Under the pieces are notes generated by a model that saw nothing but the letters and a program-made list of their open reading frames with translations, made no database searches and was not told the DNA's origin. The translations under genes and the position numbers were made by a program. A stretch of 64,000 nucleotides of DNA from Actinotalea soli (GTDB lineage: Bacteria; Actinomycetota; Actinomycetes; Actinomycetales; Cellulomonadaceae): the NCBI RefSeq assembly GCF_017565425.1, contig NZ_JAGEMK010000001.1, positions 862,984 through 926,983 on the forward strand, given 5' to 3'. How positions within the stretch are numbered: position 1 is the first letter of the stretch; each line of letters starts with the position of its first letter. Positions 25,308 through 33,976 of the stretch are shown in pieces.

Positions 25308-26504
25308 CCGTCGACGCGGCAGCCGGTCGGCGACCCTGGTCAGGCCGCGCTCGACGCCGCGGCGCATCGGCTTGTTGACCTTCTTCTCGATCCCGTGGTG
25401 GATGAGCAGGGCGAGCAGGATCGACACCGCGAAGGCCGCAGCCAGGACCACGTAGGTCGGGAGGTACGGCTCGAGCCGGTCGATGACCCACCAGCCCCAG
25501 AACTCGTGGATCAGGTACAGCGGGTAGGTGATGGCACCGAGCCCGATGAAGATCTCGACCTTGACCCGCGCCACCCGCGTCAGGCTCAGCACGGCGACCA
25601 GCACGAAGCACCCGACGACGATCGCGCCGATGAGCCACGGGTTCGGCGGGAAGATCGTGTTGGCGCTCAGCGACCGCATCTGCTCGGGCACGATGTGGTG
25701 CACCGACAGCGCGACGTTCATCGTGACGAGCCCCCAGAGGAGCCGCGAGTGGCCGTCACGGAAGATGAGGAACAGGAGCATCCCCCCGGCGAAGAGCGGG
25801 GCGTAGGTGCCGATGAGCAGCATGTCGGCGATGCGCCAGCCGGCTTCGTGCACGGCCCACGCGACCAACGGCCACAGGGTCGCGAAGACGATGATGCGTC
25901 GTCTCGTCAGCCCGATCGCCACGAGCAGGACGATGAGCAGGTAGAACCGCAGCTCCGTCCACAACGTCCAGTACACGCCGTCGACGTGCCGTACCCCCCA
26001 CGCGGACTGGGTCAGGGTGAGGTTCACGGCGACCTCGGACAGGGAGATCTGCTTGCCGTCCCGCCAGATCACCATCAGCAGGAAGCTCGTCATCAGCACC
26101 GCTGCCCAGTACGAGGGGTAGAGCCGCGCGAGGCGCGACCCCACCACCTGAGGGACCGAGCGGCCCCACGCCGTCCACAGGATGACGAAGCCGCTGATGA
26201 CGAAGAAGAGCTCGGGGGCCAGCGCGAAGTACGTCGACACGTGACCCAGCACGGGGAACCGCTCCCCCGGGTCCTCCCCCCAGCCGCCGTGCCATCGTGC
26301 GGTGAAGTGGTGGAGCAGCACGCCGATCGCGGCCGCGAAGCGCAGGCCGTCCAAGGTGTAGAGACGCGCCGGGTGCTCGCGGGCCGATGCCTCGGGGCGG
26401 GTTCCCCGTCGGGGGGCGTCGCCCGAGGGCGACGGGCCAGAGCCGCCGCGGGCGTCCGGGGGCAAGACGGCCTCAGGCGTCCCCGTCGGGGTCGTCGTTA
26501 CCAT
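25272..26504 (-). CDS. Acyltransferase family 3 (OafA/YrhL-like) membrane protein
   Basis: 410 residues with about ten membrane helices. It has the family start YTLDGLRFAAAIGVLLHHF (with the conserved His pair region), a second motif ALAPELFFVISGFVILWTAWG, RLARLYPSYWAAV, and a C-terminal basic tail. Such enzymes O-acetylate exported sugars or lipid-linked polymers. ATG 26504 is preceded by TAGGGT with 6 bases between, a leaderless arrangement. It lies beside the LCP genes and could decorate the same polymer. Confidence 0.88.
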   Translation of the reverse strand: MVTTTPTGTPEAVLPPDARGGSGPSPSGDAPRRGTRPEASAREHPARLYTLDGLRFAAAIGVLLHHFTARWHGGWGEDPGERFPVLGHVSTYFALAPELFFVISGFVILWTAWGRSVPQVVGSRLARLYPSYWAAVLMTSFLLMVIWRDGKQISLSEVAVNLTLTQSAWGVRHVDGVYWTLWTELRFYLLIVLLVAIGLTRRRIIVFATLWPLVAWAVHEAGWRIADMLLIGTYAPLFAGGMLLFLIFRDGHSRLLWGLVTMNVALSVHHIVPEQMRSLSANTIFPPNPWLIGAIVVGCFVLVAVLSLTRVARVKVEIFIGLGAITYPLYLIHEFWGWWVIDRLEPYLPTYVVLAAAFAVSILLALLIHHGIEKKVNKPMRRGVERGLTRVADRLPRRRSVEAADGPGGQ

Positions 26505-26510
26505 TCCGTG

Positions 26511-26516
26511 ACCCTA
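26511..26516 (-). promoter_or_regulatory. -10 box TAGGGT, leaderless promoter of acyltransferase
   Basis: Minus-strand TAGGGT ends 6 bases before ATG 26504, with no ribosome site between. Confidence 0.6.
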
Positions 26517-26562
26517 CGGCGTCACGACGAAGATCGCCCGCCGACCGGGCGCGGTGGTCGCG

Positions 26563-27111
26563 TCAGCGGCCGAAGCCGGTCCGCCCCTCGCCCGCCCGGC
26601 GCGAGCGCAGCCGCTCCCCCTTGGCCCGCGCCTGGTCGCGGAGACTCTCCTGGAAGGTCCTCATCCGCTCCCGGAGCGCCGCAGCGGCCTCGCCCTCGCC
26701 CGCCGCCAGCATCCGTACCGCGAGCAGCCCGGCGTTGCGCGCCCCGCCGACCGAGACGGTCGCGACCGGGACCCCCGCAGGCATCTGCACGATCGACAGC
26801 AACGAGTCCATGCCGTCCAGGTGCGCGAGCGGGACCGGGACCCCGACCACGGGCAACGGCGTGACCGCCGCGAGCATCCCAGGCAGGTGGGCAGCGCCTC
26901 CCGCCCCGGCGATGACGACCCGCAGACCGCGGTCGGCCGCCGACCGCCCGTAGTCGATCATCTCCTGGGGCATCCGGTGCGCCGAGACGACGTCGACCTC
27001 GCAGGGCACCTCGAACTCGGCCAGGGCCTGGGCCGCGGCCTCCATGACGGGCCAGTCCGAGTCCGACCCCATGACGACACCGACCAGCGGCGTCCCTGTG
27101 CTCTCAGCCAT
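26563..27111 (-). CDS. purE: 5-(carboxyamino)imidazole ribonucleotide mutase
   Basis: 182 residues. It shows the PurE N-terminus [27 protein letters not shown] with the catalytic His, [17 protein letters not shown] and [10 protein letters not shown]. It rearranges N5-CAIR to CAIR in purine synthesis, using the product of the adjacent purK. ATG 27111 has GGGGAGA upstream and overlaps the purK stop by 8 bases, so the two are translated as a pair. The C-terminal tail of ~25 basic residues is longer than in E. coli PurE. Confidence 0.94.
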   Translation of the reverse strand: MAESTGTPLVGVVMGSDSDWPVMEAAAQALAEFEVPCEVDVVSAHRMPQEMIDYGRSAADRGLRVVIAGAGGAAHLPGMLAAVTPLPVVGVPVPLAHLDGMDSLLSIVQMPAGVPVATVSVGGARNAGLLAVRMLAAGEGEAAAALRERMRTFQESLRDQARAKGERLRSRRAGEGRTGFGR

Positions 27112-28303
27112 GGGTCGAGTCTCCCCTGACGACCGCTGCCGCGGCCAGCGCCCGCTCGCGCACGGCACCGAGGTCCTCGCCGCAGACCGTGACGTGGCCG
27201 AGCTTGCGCCCGGGCCGCACGTCCTTGCCGTAGAGGTGGACCTTGGCCGCGGGGTCCAGGGCGGCGACCTCGGGCAGGGCCTCGGTGAGCTCACGACGCT
27301 CGGCACCCAGGACGTTGGCCATCACCGACCACCGCGCCGTCGGCGTCGTGTCCCCGAGGGGGAGGTCGAGGACTGCTCGTAGGTGCTGCTCGAACTGGCT
27401 CGTGACCGCGCCGTCGAGGGTCCAGTGGCCGGAGTTGTGCGGCCGCATCGCGAGCTCGTTGACGAGCACCCGCGCCCCGGCCTCCCCCGCCGGACCGACC
27501 GACCGGCCCGCCACCTCGAAGAGCTCGACCGCGAGCACCCCGGTCACGTCGAGGCCCTCGGCGACCCGGGTGGCCGCGTCGAGGGCCGCGGCCTCGACCG
27601 CCGGGTCGAGGTCCGGCGCGGGGGCCAGGACCACCGAGCACACGCCGTCGGCCTGCACGGTCTCGACCACGGGCCACGTCCGGATCTCGCCCGAGGGTCG
27701 TCGGGCGAGCAGGACGGCGAGCTCCCGCACGAAGGGCACCTTCGCCTCGGCGAGCAGGGCCGGCCCGCCGATCCCCGCGGCCGCGAACCACTCGACCACC
27801 TCGCTCGTCGAGCGGACCACCCGCACGCCCTTGCCGTCATAGCCGCCGCGAGCAGTCTTGACGACGGCCTCACCGCCGTGGTCCTCGAGGAACCGGGACA
27901 GGGCCGCAGCATCCGGCAGCTCCGCCCAGTCCGGGCACGGCACACCGATCTCGGTGAGGCGGCGCCGCATCGCGATCTTGTCCTGCGCGTGGATCAGGGC
28001 GGCAGCGCTGGGCCGCACCGGCACCCCCGAGGCGAGGACCTCGGCGAGGACCTCCCCCGGCACGTGCTCGTGCTCGAAGGTCAGGACGTCGGCCCGGGGA
28101 CGCTCGCCGTCGCCCTCGACCAGGGCCTGGACCGCCCCGCGGTCCTTGGGGAGGCCGACCGGGGCGTCCACGACGACCTGGGCCGCCGAGGTCGTCGGGT
28201 TCTCGACCAGCACCCGTAGCCCCAGGCCCAGGGCGGTCGCCGCCGGAGTCATCATCCGGGCGAGCTGGCCGCCGCCCACCACTGCCACCACAGGTCCCGT
28301 CAC
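27104..28303 (-). CDS. purK: 5-(carboxyamino)imidazole ribonucleotide synthase
   Basis: 399 residues. It shows an ATP-grasp enzyme with [13 protein letters not shown] at the start, [26 protein letters not shown] and [15 protein letters not shown], all PurK hallmarks. It uses ATP and bicarbonate to make N5-CAIR from AIR. GTG 28303 has TAGGCT 8 bases upstream and no ribosome site, so it is probably leaderless; the gene is divergent from gtrA with only 61 bases between starts. purE follows with overlapping ends. Confidence 0.93.
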   Translation of the reverse strand: MTGPVVAVVGGGQLARMMTPAATALGLGLRVLVENPTTSAAQVVVDAPVGLPKDRGAVQALVEGDGERPRADVLTFEHEHVPGEVLAEVLASGVPVRPSAAALIHAQDKIAMRRRLTEIGVPCPDWAELPDAAALSRFLEDHGGEAVVKTARGGYDGKGVRVVRSTSEVVEWFAAAGIGGPALLAEAKVPFVRELAVLLARRPSGEIRTWPVVETVQADGVCSVVLAPAPDLDPAVEAAALDAATRVAEGLDVTGVLAVELFEVAGRSVGPAGEAGARVLVNELAMRPHNSGHWTLDGAVTSQFEQHLRAVLDLPLGDTTPTARWSVMANVLGAERRELTEALPEVAALDPAAKVHLYGKDVRPGRKLGHVTVCGEDLGAVRERALAAAAVVRGDSTHG

Positions 28304-28311
28304 GACGGGCG

Positions 28312-28317
28312 AGCCTA
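28312..28317 (-). promoter_or_regulatory. -10 box TAGGCT of purK
   Basis: Minus-strand TAGGCT ends 8 bases before GTG 28303. Confidence 0.5.
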
Positions 28318-28352
28318 ACAAGGTCGGCAGGAGGACCGGCGCCGTGTCCAGA

Positions 28353-28358
28353 TACCCT
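28353..28358 (+). promoter_or_regulatory. -10 box TACCCT of the GtrA gene
   Basis: TACCCT ends 6 bases before ATG 28365, the spacing seen at the other leaderless starts here. Confidence 0.5.
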
Positions 28359-28364
28359 GCCGCC

Positions 28365-29015
28365 ATGCGGACCCGGCTCACCGAGCTCCTCAGGTTCGGC
28401 TCCGTCGGGGCCGTGGCCTTCGTCGTCGACGCCGGGACCTTCAACCTCCTGCTGCACGGTCCCGGCCCGCTGCTCGGCGACCGCCCCCTGACCGCCAAGG
28501 TCCTCGCGGTCACCGTCGCGATGCTGGTCTCCTGGGTGGGGAACCGCTACTGGGCCTTCGCCGCGCGCCGCACCGGGGCCCACGCCCGCGAGCTCGCGGT
28601 CTTCGCCGCGGTCAACGTCGGCGGCATGGCCATCGCGGTCGGCTGCCTGGCGGTCTCGCGCTACGCGCTCGGGCTGACCTCCCCGCTGGCGGACAACCTC
28701 GCGGCCAACGTGGTCGGGCTCGGCCTCGGCACGGCCTTCCGGTACCTCGCCTACCGGCGCTTCGTCTTCACCGGCGGCTCGGTCGTCGAGGGGGTCCCCG
28801 CCTCAGCGCCGCGGCCCCCGGATGCGGCGACGACGGCCGCGCAGGGACAGGGTGGCCCCGCGCGGCAGCACGAGGTCGGGGTCCAGCGTCCGGGGCACCC
28901 CGGAGAGGAAGATCGCGAAGACCGGGGGCCGACGCTGCGCGAGCTCGAGGCGTCCGCCGTCGGCCGCGACGAGGTCCCGGGCCAGCGCGAGCCCGAGGCC
29001 GGTCCCCGCGCCTGA
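28365..29015 (+). CDS. GtrA-family membrane protein
   Basis: 216 residues. Four helices in the first ~145 residues with the GtrA pattern LLRFGSVGAVAFVVDAGTFN, SWVGNRYWAF and FRYLAYRRFVF. GtrA proteins are thought to flip polyprenyl-phosphate-linked sugars, and in actinobacteria some take part in arabinogalactan synthesis. The last ~72 residues are hydrophilic, low in pattern, and lie antisense to the 3' end of the histidine kinase gene (213-base overlap), so this tail is probably non-functional read-through to the first stop. It often neighbours purK/purE in actinobacteria, to my knowledge. Confidence 0.85.
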   Translation: MRTRLTELLRFGSVGAVAFVVDAGTFNLLLHGPGPLLGDRPLTAKVLAVTVAMLVSWVGNRYWAFAARRTGAHARELAVFAAVNVGGMAIAVGCLAVSRYALGLTSPLADNLAANVVGLGLGTAFRYLAYRRFVFTGGSVVEGVPASAPRPPDAATTAAQGQGGPARQHEVGVQRPGHPGEEDREDRGPTLRELEASAVGRDEVPGQREPEAGPRA

Positions 29016-30143
29016 GGTCACCTCACGCTCGAAGATCCGCGGGGCGAGGTCGTCCGGGACCCCGGGCCCCTCGTCGGTCACCTCGATGACCATGGCCGCG
29101 CCGGGGCCCGAGCCCCGCGAGCGGATCGTCGTGGTCCCGCCGCCGTGGCGCAGCGAGTTCTCGATGAGGGTCGCGAGCACCTGGGCCAGGGCCCCGGGGG
29201 TGGCCAGGACGGCGACGTCGTCGGGCACCTCGACCTCGAGGGTCCGCCCGGCGGAACGGTAGGACGGGAGCCACTCCTCCTCCTGCTGGTGCACCACGTC
29301 GAGCAGGTGCACGGCCTCCGTGGTGCCCCCCGAGGCGCGCCGCGACCGGGTCAGGAGGTCGTCGACGACCGTGACCAGACGCTCGACCTGCTCGAGGGAG
29401 ATCCGCGCCTCCTCCCGGACCTCGTCCTTGTCGGTCGCGAGGCTGATCTCCTCGAGCCGCATCGACAAGGCGGTGAGCGGGGTACGGAGCTGGTGCGAGG
29501 CGTCGGCGGCGAACTGGCGCTCGGCGGCGAGACGACCAGCCATGCGGTCGGCGCTGCGGGCGAGCTCGGCGGCGACCAGGTCGATCTCCTCGACCCCCGA
29601 GGGCTCGAGCCGTGGCCGGACCTGCCCCGAGCCGAGCTGCTCCGCGCTCGCCGCGAGGTACACGAGAGGCGCGGCGAGGCGCCGTGCCTGCCACAACGCC
29701 ATGGCCACCCCCGCGAGCACCGCTCCCAGGGAGGTCACGAGCACGAGCAGCACGGCCTGCGTGGTACGCCAGACGACGTCCCAGTAGGAGATCGAGACCA
29801 GGACCACCGCCCCGGAGTCGGTGCGCACGACCGCGGGGTAGGCACGGCCCTCGATGGGCTCCCCGGCACGCACCCGGGTGCCGTCGGCGGTGACCACCGA
29901 GACCGAGGCCGGCAGGCTGCCGTCGTCCCCGCCCAGGTAGAGCTCGAGCAGCTCCTCGGTGACCTCCCGGTCGCTCGAGATCCTGGACTCGACCTGACGC
30001 GCGAGGTTCGCGGCGCGGTCGTCCCGGTTGCGCAGCTCGGCGTCCCGGATGAGCTGGGAGCTGAAGATCGCGAGGGGGATGCCGAGCAGCAGGACCGCGA
30101 CCGTCACCGCGGCGACGGTCGCCTGGAGGACGCGGCGCCGCAC
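28803..30143 (-). CDS. OmpR-type sensor histidine kinase
   Basis: 446 residues. One N-terminal helix, an extracytoplasmic sensor region (~30-130), a second helix (~133-155), a HAMP-like segment, then the H-box ADASHQLRTPLTAL (phospho-His near residue 215), N-box ENSLRHGG, G1 DEGPGVPDD and G2 GTGLGLALARD. The C-terminus is very basic. GTG 30143 follows the response regulator stop by 15 bases, so the pair form an operon on the minus strand. The signal is unknown. Confidence 0.9.
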   Translation of the reverse strand: MRRRVLQATVAAVTVAVLLLGIPLAIFSSQLIRDAELRNRDDRAANLARQVESRISSDREVTEELLELYLGGDDGSLPASVSVVTADGTRVRAGEPIEGRAYPAVVRTDSGAVVLVSISYWDVVWRTTQAVLLVLVTSLGAVLAGVAMALWQARRLAAPLVYLAASAEQLGSGQVRPRLEPSGVEEIDLVAAELARSADRMAGRLAAERQFAADASHQLRTPLTALSMRLEEISLATDKDEVREEARISLEQVERLVTVVDDLLTRSRRASGGTTEAVHLLDVVHQQEEEWLPSYRSAGRTLEVEVPDDVAVLATPGALAQVLATLIENSLRHGGGTTTIRSRGSGPGAAMVIEVTDEGPGVPDDLAPRIFEREVTSGAGTGLGLALARDLVAADGGRLELAQRRPPVFAIFLSGVPRTLDPDLVLPRGATLSLRGRRRRIRGPRR

Positions 30144-30158
30144 CTCAGCCCACCGCGC

Positions 30159-30842
30159 TCAGGAGGCGCCGGTCTCGAACCGGAAGCCCATGCCCCGGAC
30201 CGTCGAGATGTAGCGCGGGTCGTTCGCGTCGTCGCCGAGCTTGCGACGCAGCCACGAGACGTGCATGTCGAGGGTCTTGGTCGAGCCGGTCGGGTCGCTG
30301 TCCCAGACCTGGCGCATGAGCTGCTCGCGCGGGACCACGGACCCGGCCTCCCGCACCAGGACGCGCAGCAGCTCGAACTCCTTGGCCGTCAGGTGCAGCT
30401 CCCGCTCCCCCTGGAAGGCGCGGTGCGCGGCGAGGTCCATGCGCACGTTCTGGGCGTGGACCTCGTCCTCCTCGAGACCGTCGGCGTGGGTGCGACGCAG
30501 CAGGGCCCGCACCCGCGCGAGCAGCTCGGCGAGGCGGAAGGGCTTGGTCACGTAGTCGTCCGCCCCGGCGTCGAGCCCGACGACGAGGTCGACCTCGTCG
30601 GCCCGGGCGGTCAGCACGAGCACCGGGGTGCTGAGCCCCTGGCCGCGGATCCAGCGCGCGACGTCGAGGCCGTCCATGTCCGGCAGGCCGAGGTCGAGGA
30701 TCACCATGTCGGCCGCCGGGGCGGCCTCGATGGCCCCTTGACCGGTGCCTTGCACGACCACGTCGTAGCCCTCGCGACCGAGGGCCCGGGCCAAGGGCTC
30801 GGCAATGGCTGGGTCATCCTCGGCCAAGAGAACGTGCGTCAT
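30159..30842 (-). CDS. OmpR-family response regulator
   Basis: 227 residues. Receiver domain with the acidic pair in LLAEDDPAIAEPL, phospho-acceptor in MVILDLGLPDMDG and the conserved Lys in DDYVTKPFRLAEL; C-terminal winged helix ending ISTVRGMGFRFE. Partner kinase is the next gene. ATG 30842 has TAGCAT 6 bases upstream, so the mRNA is probably leaderless. Divergent from a second, NarL-type two-component system that starts 157 bases away. Confidence 0.92.
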   Translation of the reverse strand: MTHVLLAEDDPAIAEPLARALGREGYDVVVQGTGQGAIEAAPAADMVILDLGLPDMDGLDVARWIRGQGLSTPVLVLTARADEVDLVVGLDAGADDYVTKPFRLAELLARVRALLRRTHADGLEEDEVHAQNVRMDLAAHRAFQGERELHLTAKEFELLRVLVREAGSVVPREQLMRQVWDSDPTGSTKTLDMHVSWLRRKLGDDANDPRYISTVRGMGFRFETGAS

Positions 30843-30848
30843 GCGGAC

Positions 30849-30854
30849 ATGCTA
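30849..30854 (-). promoter_or_regulatory. -10 box TAGCAT of the OmpR-type regulator
   Basis: Minus-strand TAGCAT ends 6 bases before ATG 30842. Confidence 0.6.
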
Positions 30855-30987
30855 GCCACACGAGCCGCCCGGACGGTGCAACCCGCGCGGTGCACAGGCG
30901 TCACGAGCACGACCCGCGCGTGGCGTACACCCCCAGGGGGACCGCCGCTCCGCCCGTGGGCCGACGTGGCAGGCCCCGTGCCGCCCC

Positions 30988-30993
30988 TAGGCT
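30988..30993 (+). promoter_or_regulatory. -10 box TAGGCT of the NarL-type kinase
   Basis: TAGGCT ends 6 bases before GTG 31000, with no ribosome site. Confidence 0.62.
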
Positions 30994-30999
30994 GGCGGC

Positions 31000-32271
31000 G
31001 TGCGGTGGTGGGAGCGCGTGAGCGCCTGGGACGAGAAGCACCGCTTCGTCATGGACGCCGTCGCGGCAGGGCTCACCGCCCTGCTCGTGGTGCCGAGCGC
31101 GTCGAGCTTCTCGGTCACGGAGAACAGCTGGATCGGGCTCGCCTCCCTCGCCCAGGTGGTCCCGCTGGCCTGGCGCAGGGTCCGGCCGACTGCCTCGGCC
31201 GTGGCGGTGTTCTCCGTGGCGCTGGTGCACTTCCTCGCCGGCGAGCTGCTCATCGTCCCGGTCGACTTCCTCGTGCTCGTGGCCCTCTACTCGGTCACCG
31301 TGCACGGCCCCGTCTGGGCCTACCGCACAGCGATCATCGGCGCCCTGACAGGGTCGGCCATGTTCGGCGGCGCGGCGGTGCTGGAGTCCGGGTCCCTCGT
31401 GACGGGCGGGGTCTTCGCCGTGGCCCTGGCCCTCCTGGCGCTGAGCACCTTCGCCTTCGGGCTGGTGCGCCGCGCGCGCCGCGAGTCGATCGACTCCCTG
31501 GTCGACCGCGCGCTGCGCCTCGAGGTCGAGCGCGACCAGCAGGCCCAGATCGCGACCGCTGCCGAGCGGGCCCGCATCGCGCGCGAGATGCACGACATCG
31601 TCGCCCACTCCCTCTCGGTGATCATCGCCCAGGCCGACGGCGGCCGGTACGCCGCCGAGAACGACCCTGCCGCCGCGACCCGCTCCCTGACCACCATCGC
31701 CGAGACCGGACGCGCTGCCCTCACCGACATGAGGCGGCTGCTCGGGGTGCTCCGGCCGTCGACCGACGACGCCACCGGGGGCCTCTCGGCGGGCGCAGCG
31801 GTCGAGACCGGTGCATCGACGAGGCCAGCCCCCCACGACACGGAGACCGGCGCCCCCGCCCTCGCCCCGCAGCCGGCCGTGGGTGACATCGACCAGCTCG
31901 TCGAGCAGGTGCGGGGAAGCGGGGTCGACGTCTCCGTGGTGCGCATGGGCACGGCCCGCCGGCTGCCCCCGGGGATCGACCTCACCGTCTACCGGATCTG
32001 CCAGGAGTCCCTGACGAACATCCTCAAGCACGCCGGCCCCTCCCCCTCGGCCACCGTCATGCTGCAGTGGAAGCCCGAGGCCCTGGTCCTGCAGGTGAGC
32101 GACGACGGGCGTGGCGCGGCCGCCGAGACCGACGGTGTCGGCCAAGGTGTGCTCGGCATGCGCGAGCGGGCGGCCATGCTGGGCGGCACGCTCACGGTCG
32201 GGCCCCGCCCGGGCGGTGGGTACCGCGTCCGCGCCGAGATCCCGATCCCCCCGCACGAGGAGCACCGATGA
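31000..32271 (+). CDS. NarL-type sensor histidine kinase (HisKA_3)
   Basis: 423 residues. Four or five helices fill the first ~160 residues with little extracytoplasmic sequence, so it may sense a membrane event. The dimerisation domain has REMHDIVAHSLSVII (phospho-His), then YRICQESLTNILKHA (N-box), VSDDGRG and a final glycine-rich lid. A 45-residue Ala/Thr/Pro-rich insert lies between the phospho-His helices and the ATPase domain (VETGASTRPAPHDTETG). The stop overlaps the response regulator start by ATGA. An ABC transporter of the MacB/FtsX type follows, as in many cell-envelope stress modules. Confidence 0.9.
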   Translation: MRWWERVSAWDEKHRFVMDAVAAGLTALLVVPSASSFSVTENSWIGLASLAQVVPLAWRRVRPTASAVAVFSVALVHFLAGELLIVPVDFLVLVALYSVTVHGPVWAYRTAIIGALTGSAMFGGAAVLESGSLVTGGVFAVALALLALSTFAFGLVRRARRESIDSLVDRALRLEVERDQQAQIATAAERARIAREMHDIVAHSLSVIIAQADGGRYAAENDPAAATRSLTTIAETGRAALTDMRRLLGVLRPSTDDATGGLSAGAAVETGASTRPAPHDTETGAPALAPQPAVGDIDQLVEQVRGSGVDVSVVRMGTARRLPPGIDLTVYRICQESLTNILKHAGPSPSATVMLQWKPEALVLQVSDDGRGAAAETDGVGQGVLGMRERAAMLGGTLTVGPRPGGGYRVRAEIPIPPHEEHR

Positions 32272-33032
32272 CCACGACCGACGCCGCCCACCCCCCCGTG
32301 CGTGTCGCCCTCGTCGACGACCAGCAGCTGGTGCGCGCAGGCTTCCGCATGGTGATCGACTCCCAGCCCGACCTCGAGGTCGTCCTCGAGGCCGGAGACG
32401 GCGCCGAGGCCCTGCGCCGGCTCGCGGTGGTCGAGGTCGACGTCGTGCTCATGGACGTCCGCATGCCGACCCTCGACGGCCTGGCCGCGACCGCCCGGCT
32501 CACCGCGCCGTCGTCGGGCACGCTGCAGGGCTCCTCGGGCCCCTCGGACACGACTGGCGCGGCGGGCGCGGGGCCTGCCGGGCGTCCCGTGCCCCGGGTG
32601 ATCGTTCTGACCACCTTCGACCTCGACGAGTACGTGCTCGCCGCGATCCGTGCCGGGGCCAGCGGCTTCCTGCTCAAGGACGCGCCGCCCGAGGAGATGC
32701 TCGCGGCCATCCGCACCGTCCACGCCGGGGACGCGGTGATCGCCCCCTCCTCGACCCGCCGCCTGCTCGAGCACCTCGTCACGGCCCTGCCCGAGGCCGA
32801 GGACCCCTCGACCGCCCACCCGGGGCTGGGAGAGCTGACCGACCGCGAGCGCGAGGTCCTCGTCCTGATGACCCGCGGCCGGTCGAACACCGAGATCGCC
32901 GGGGACCTCTTCGTGGCCGAGGCCACCGTCAAGACCCACGTGGGACGGATCCTGAGCAAGCTCGGTGCCCGCGACCGCGTGCAGGCCGTCGTCACGGCCT
33001 ACGAGGGCGGGCTGGTGCGCCCGGGCAGCTGA
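32268..33032 (+). CDS. NarL/LuxR-family response regulator
   Basis: 254 residues. The receiver has VALVDDQQLVRAGFRM and VVLMDVRMPTLDG (phospho-Asp), followed after an unusual ~27-residue Gly/Ser/Pro-rich insert by VIVLTTFDLDEYV and FLLKDAPPEEML. The C-terminal LuxR helix-turn-helix reads ELTDREREVLVLMTRGRSNTEIAGDLFV and ATVKTHVGRILSKLGARDR. ATG overlaps the kinase stop by 4 bases. It may control the ABC transporter 177 bases downstream. Confidence 0.92.
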   Translation: MTTTDAAHPPVRVALVDDQQLVRAGFRMVIDSQPDLEVVLEAGDGAEALRRLAVVEVDVVLMDVRMPTLDGLAATARLTAPSSGTLQGSSGPSDTTGAAGAGPAGRPVPRVIVLTTFDLDEYVLAAIRAGASGFLLKDAPPEEMLAAIRTVHAGDAVIAPSSTRRLLEHLVTALPEAEDPSTAHPGLGELTDREREVLVLMTRGRSNTEIAGDLFVAEATVKTHVGRILSKLGARDRVQAVVTAYEGGLVRPGS

Positions 33033-33134
33033 GGTCGCGGCGGGCGCTGGTCGCACGACCACGTCCCGCCCAGGGGGGCCCACCGCCGCCGCCGGGTCCG
33101 ACCACGGGATGACCCGAGGCGGACGAGGACCATG

Positions 33135-33153
33135 CCGGGGCGCGACGCCCCGG
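33135..33153. terminator. Hairpin between response regulator and ABC genes
   Basis: CCGGGGCG, a CGA loop and CGCCCCGG form a perfect 8-bp stem. It could end the two-component operon before the TAGCGT -10-like box at 33169-33174 of the ABC genes. Confidence 0.5.
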
Positions 33154-33208
33154 GGGCCGGCGGCTCCGTAGCGTCGAGGCACACGACGACACCCAAGGAG
33201 AACCACCC

Positions 33209-33975
<767 letters not shown>

Positions 33976-33976
<1 letters not shown>

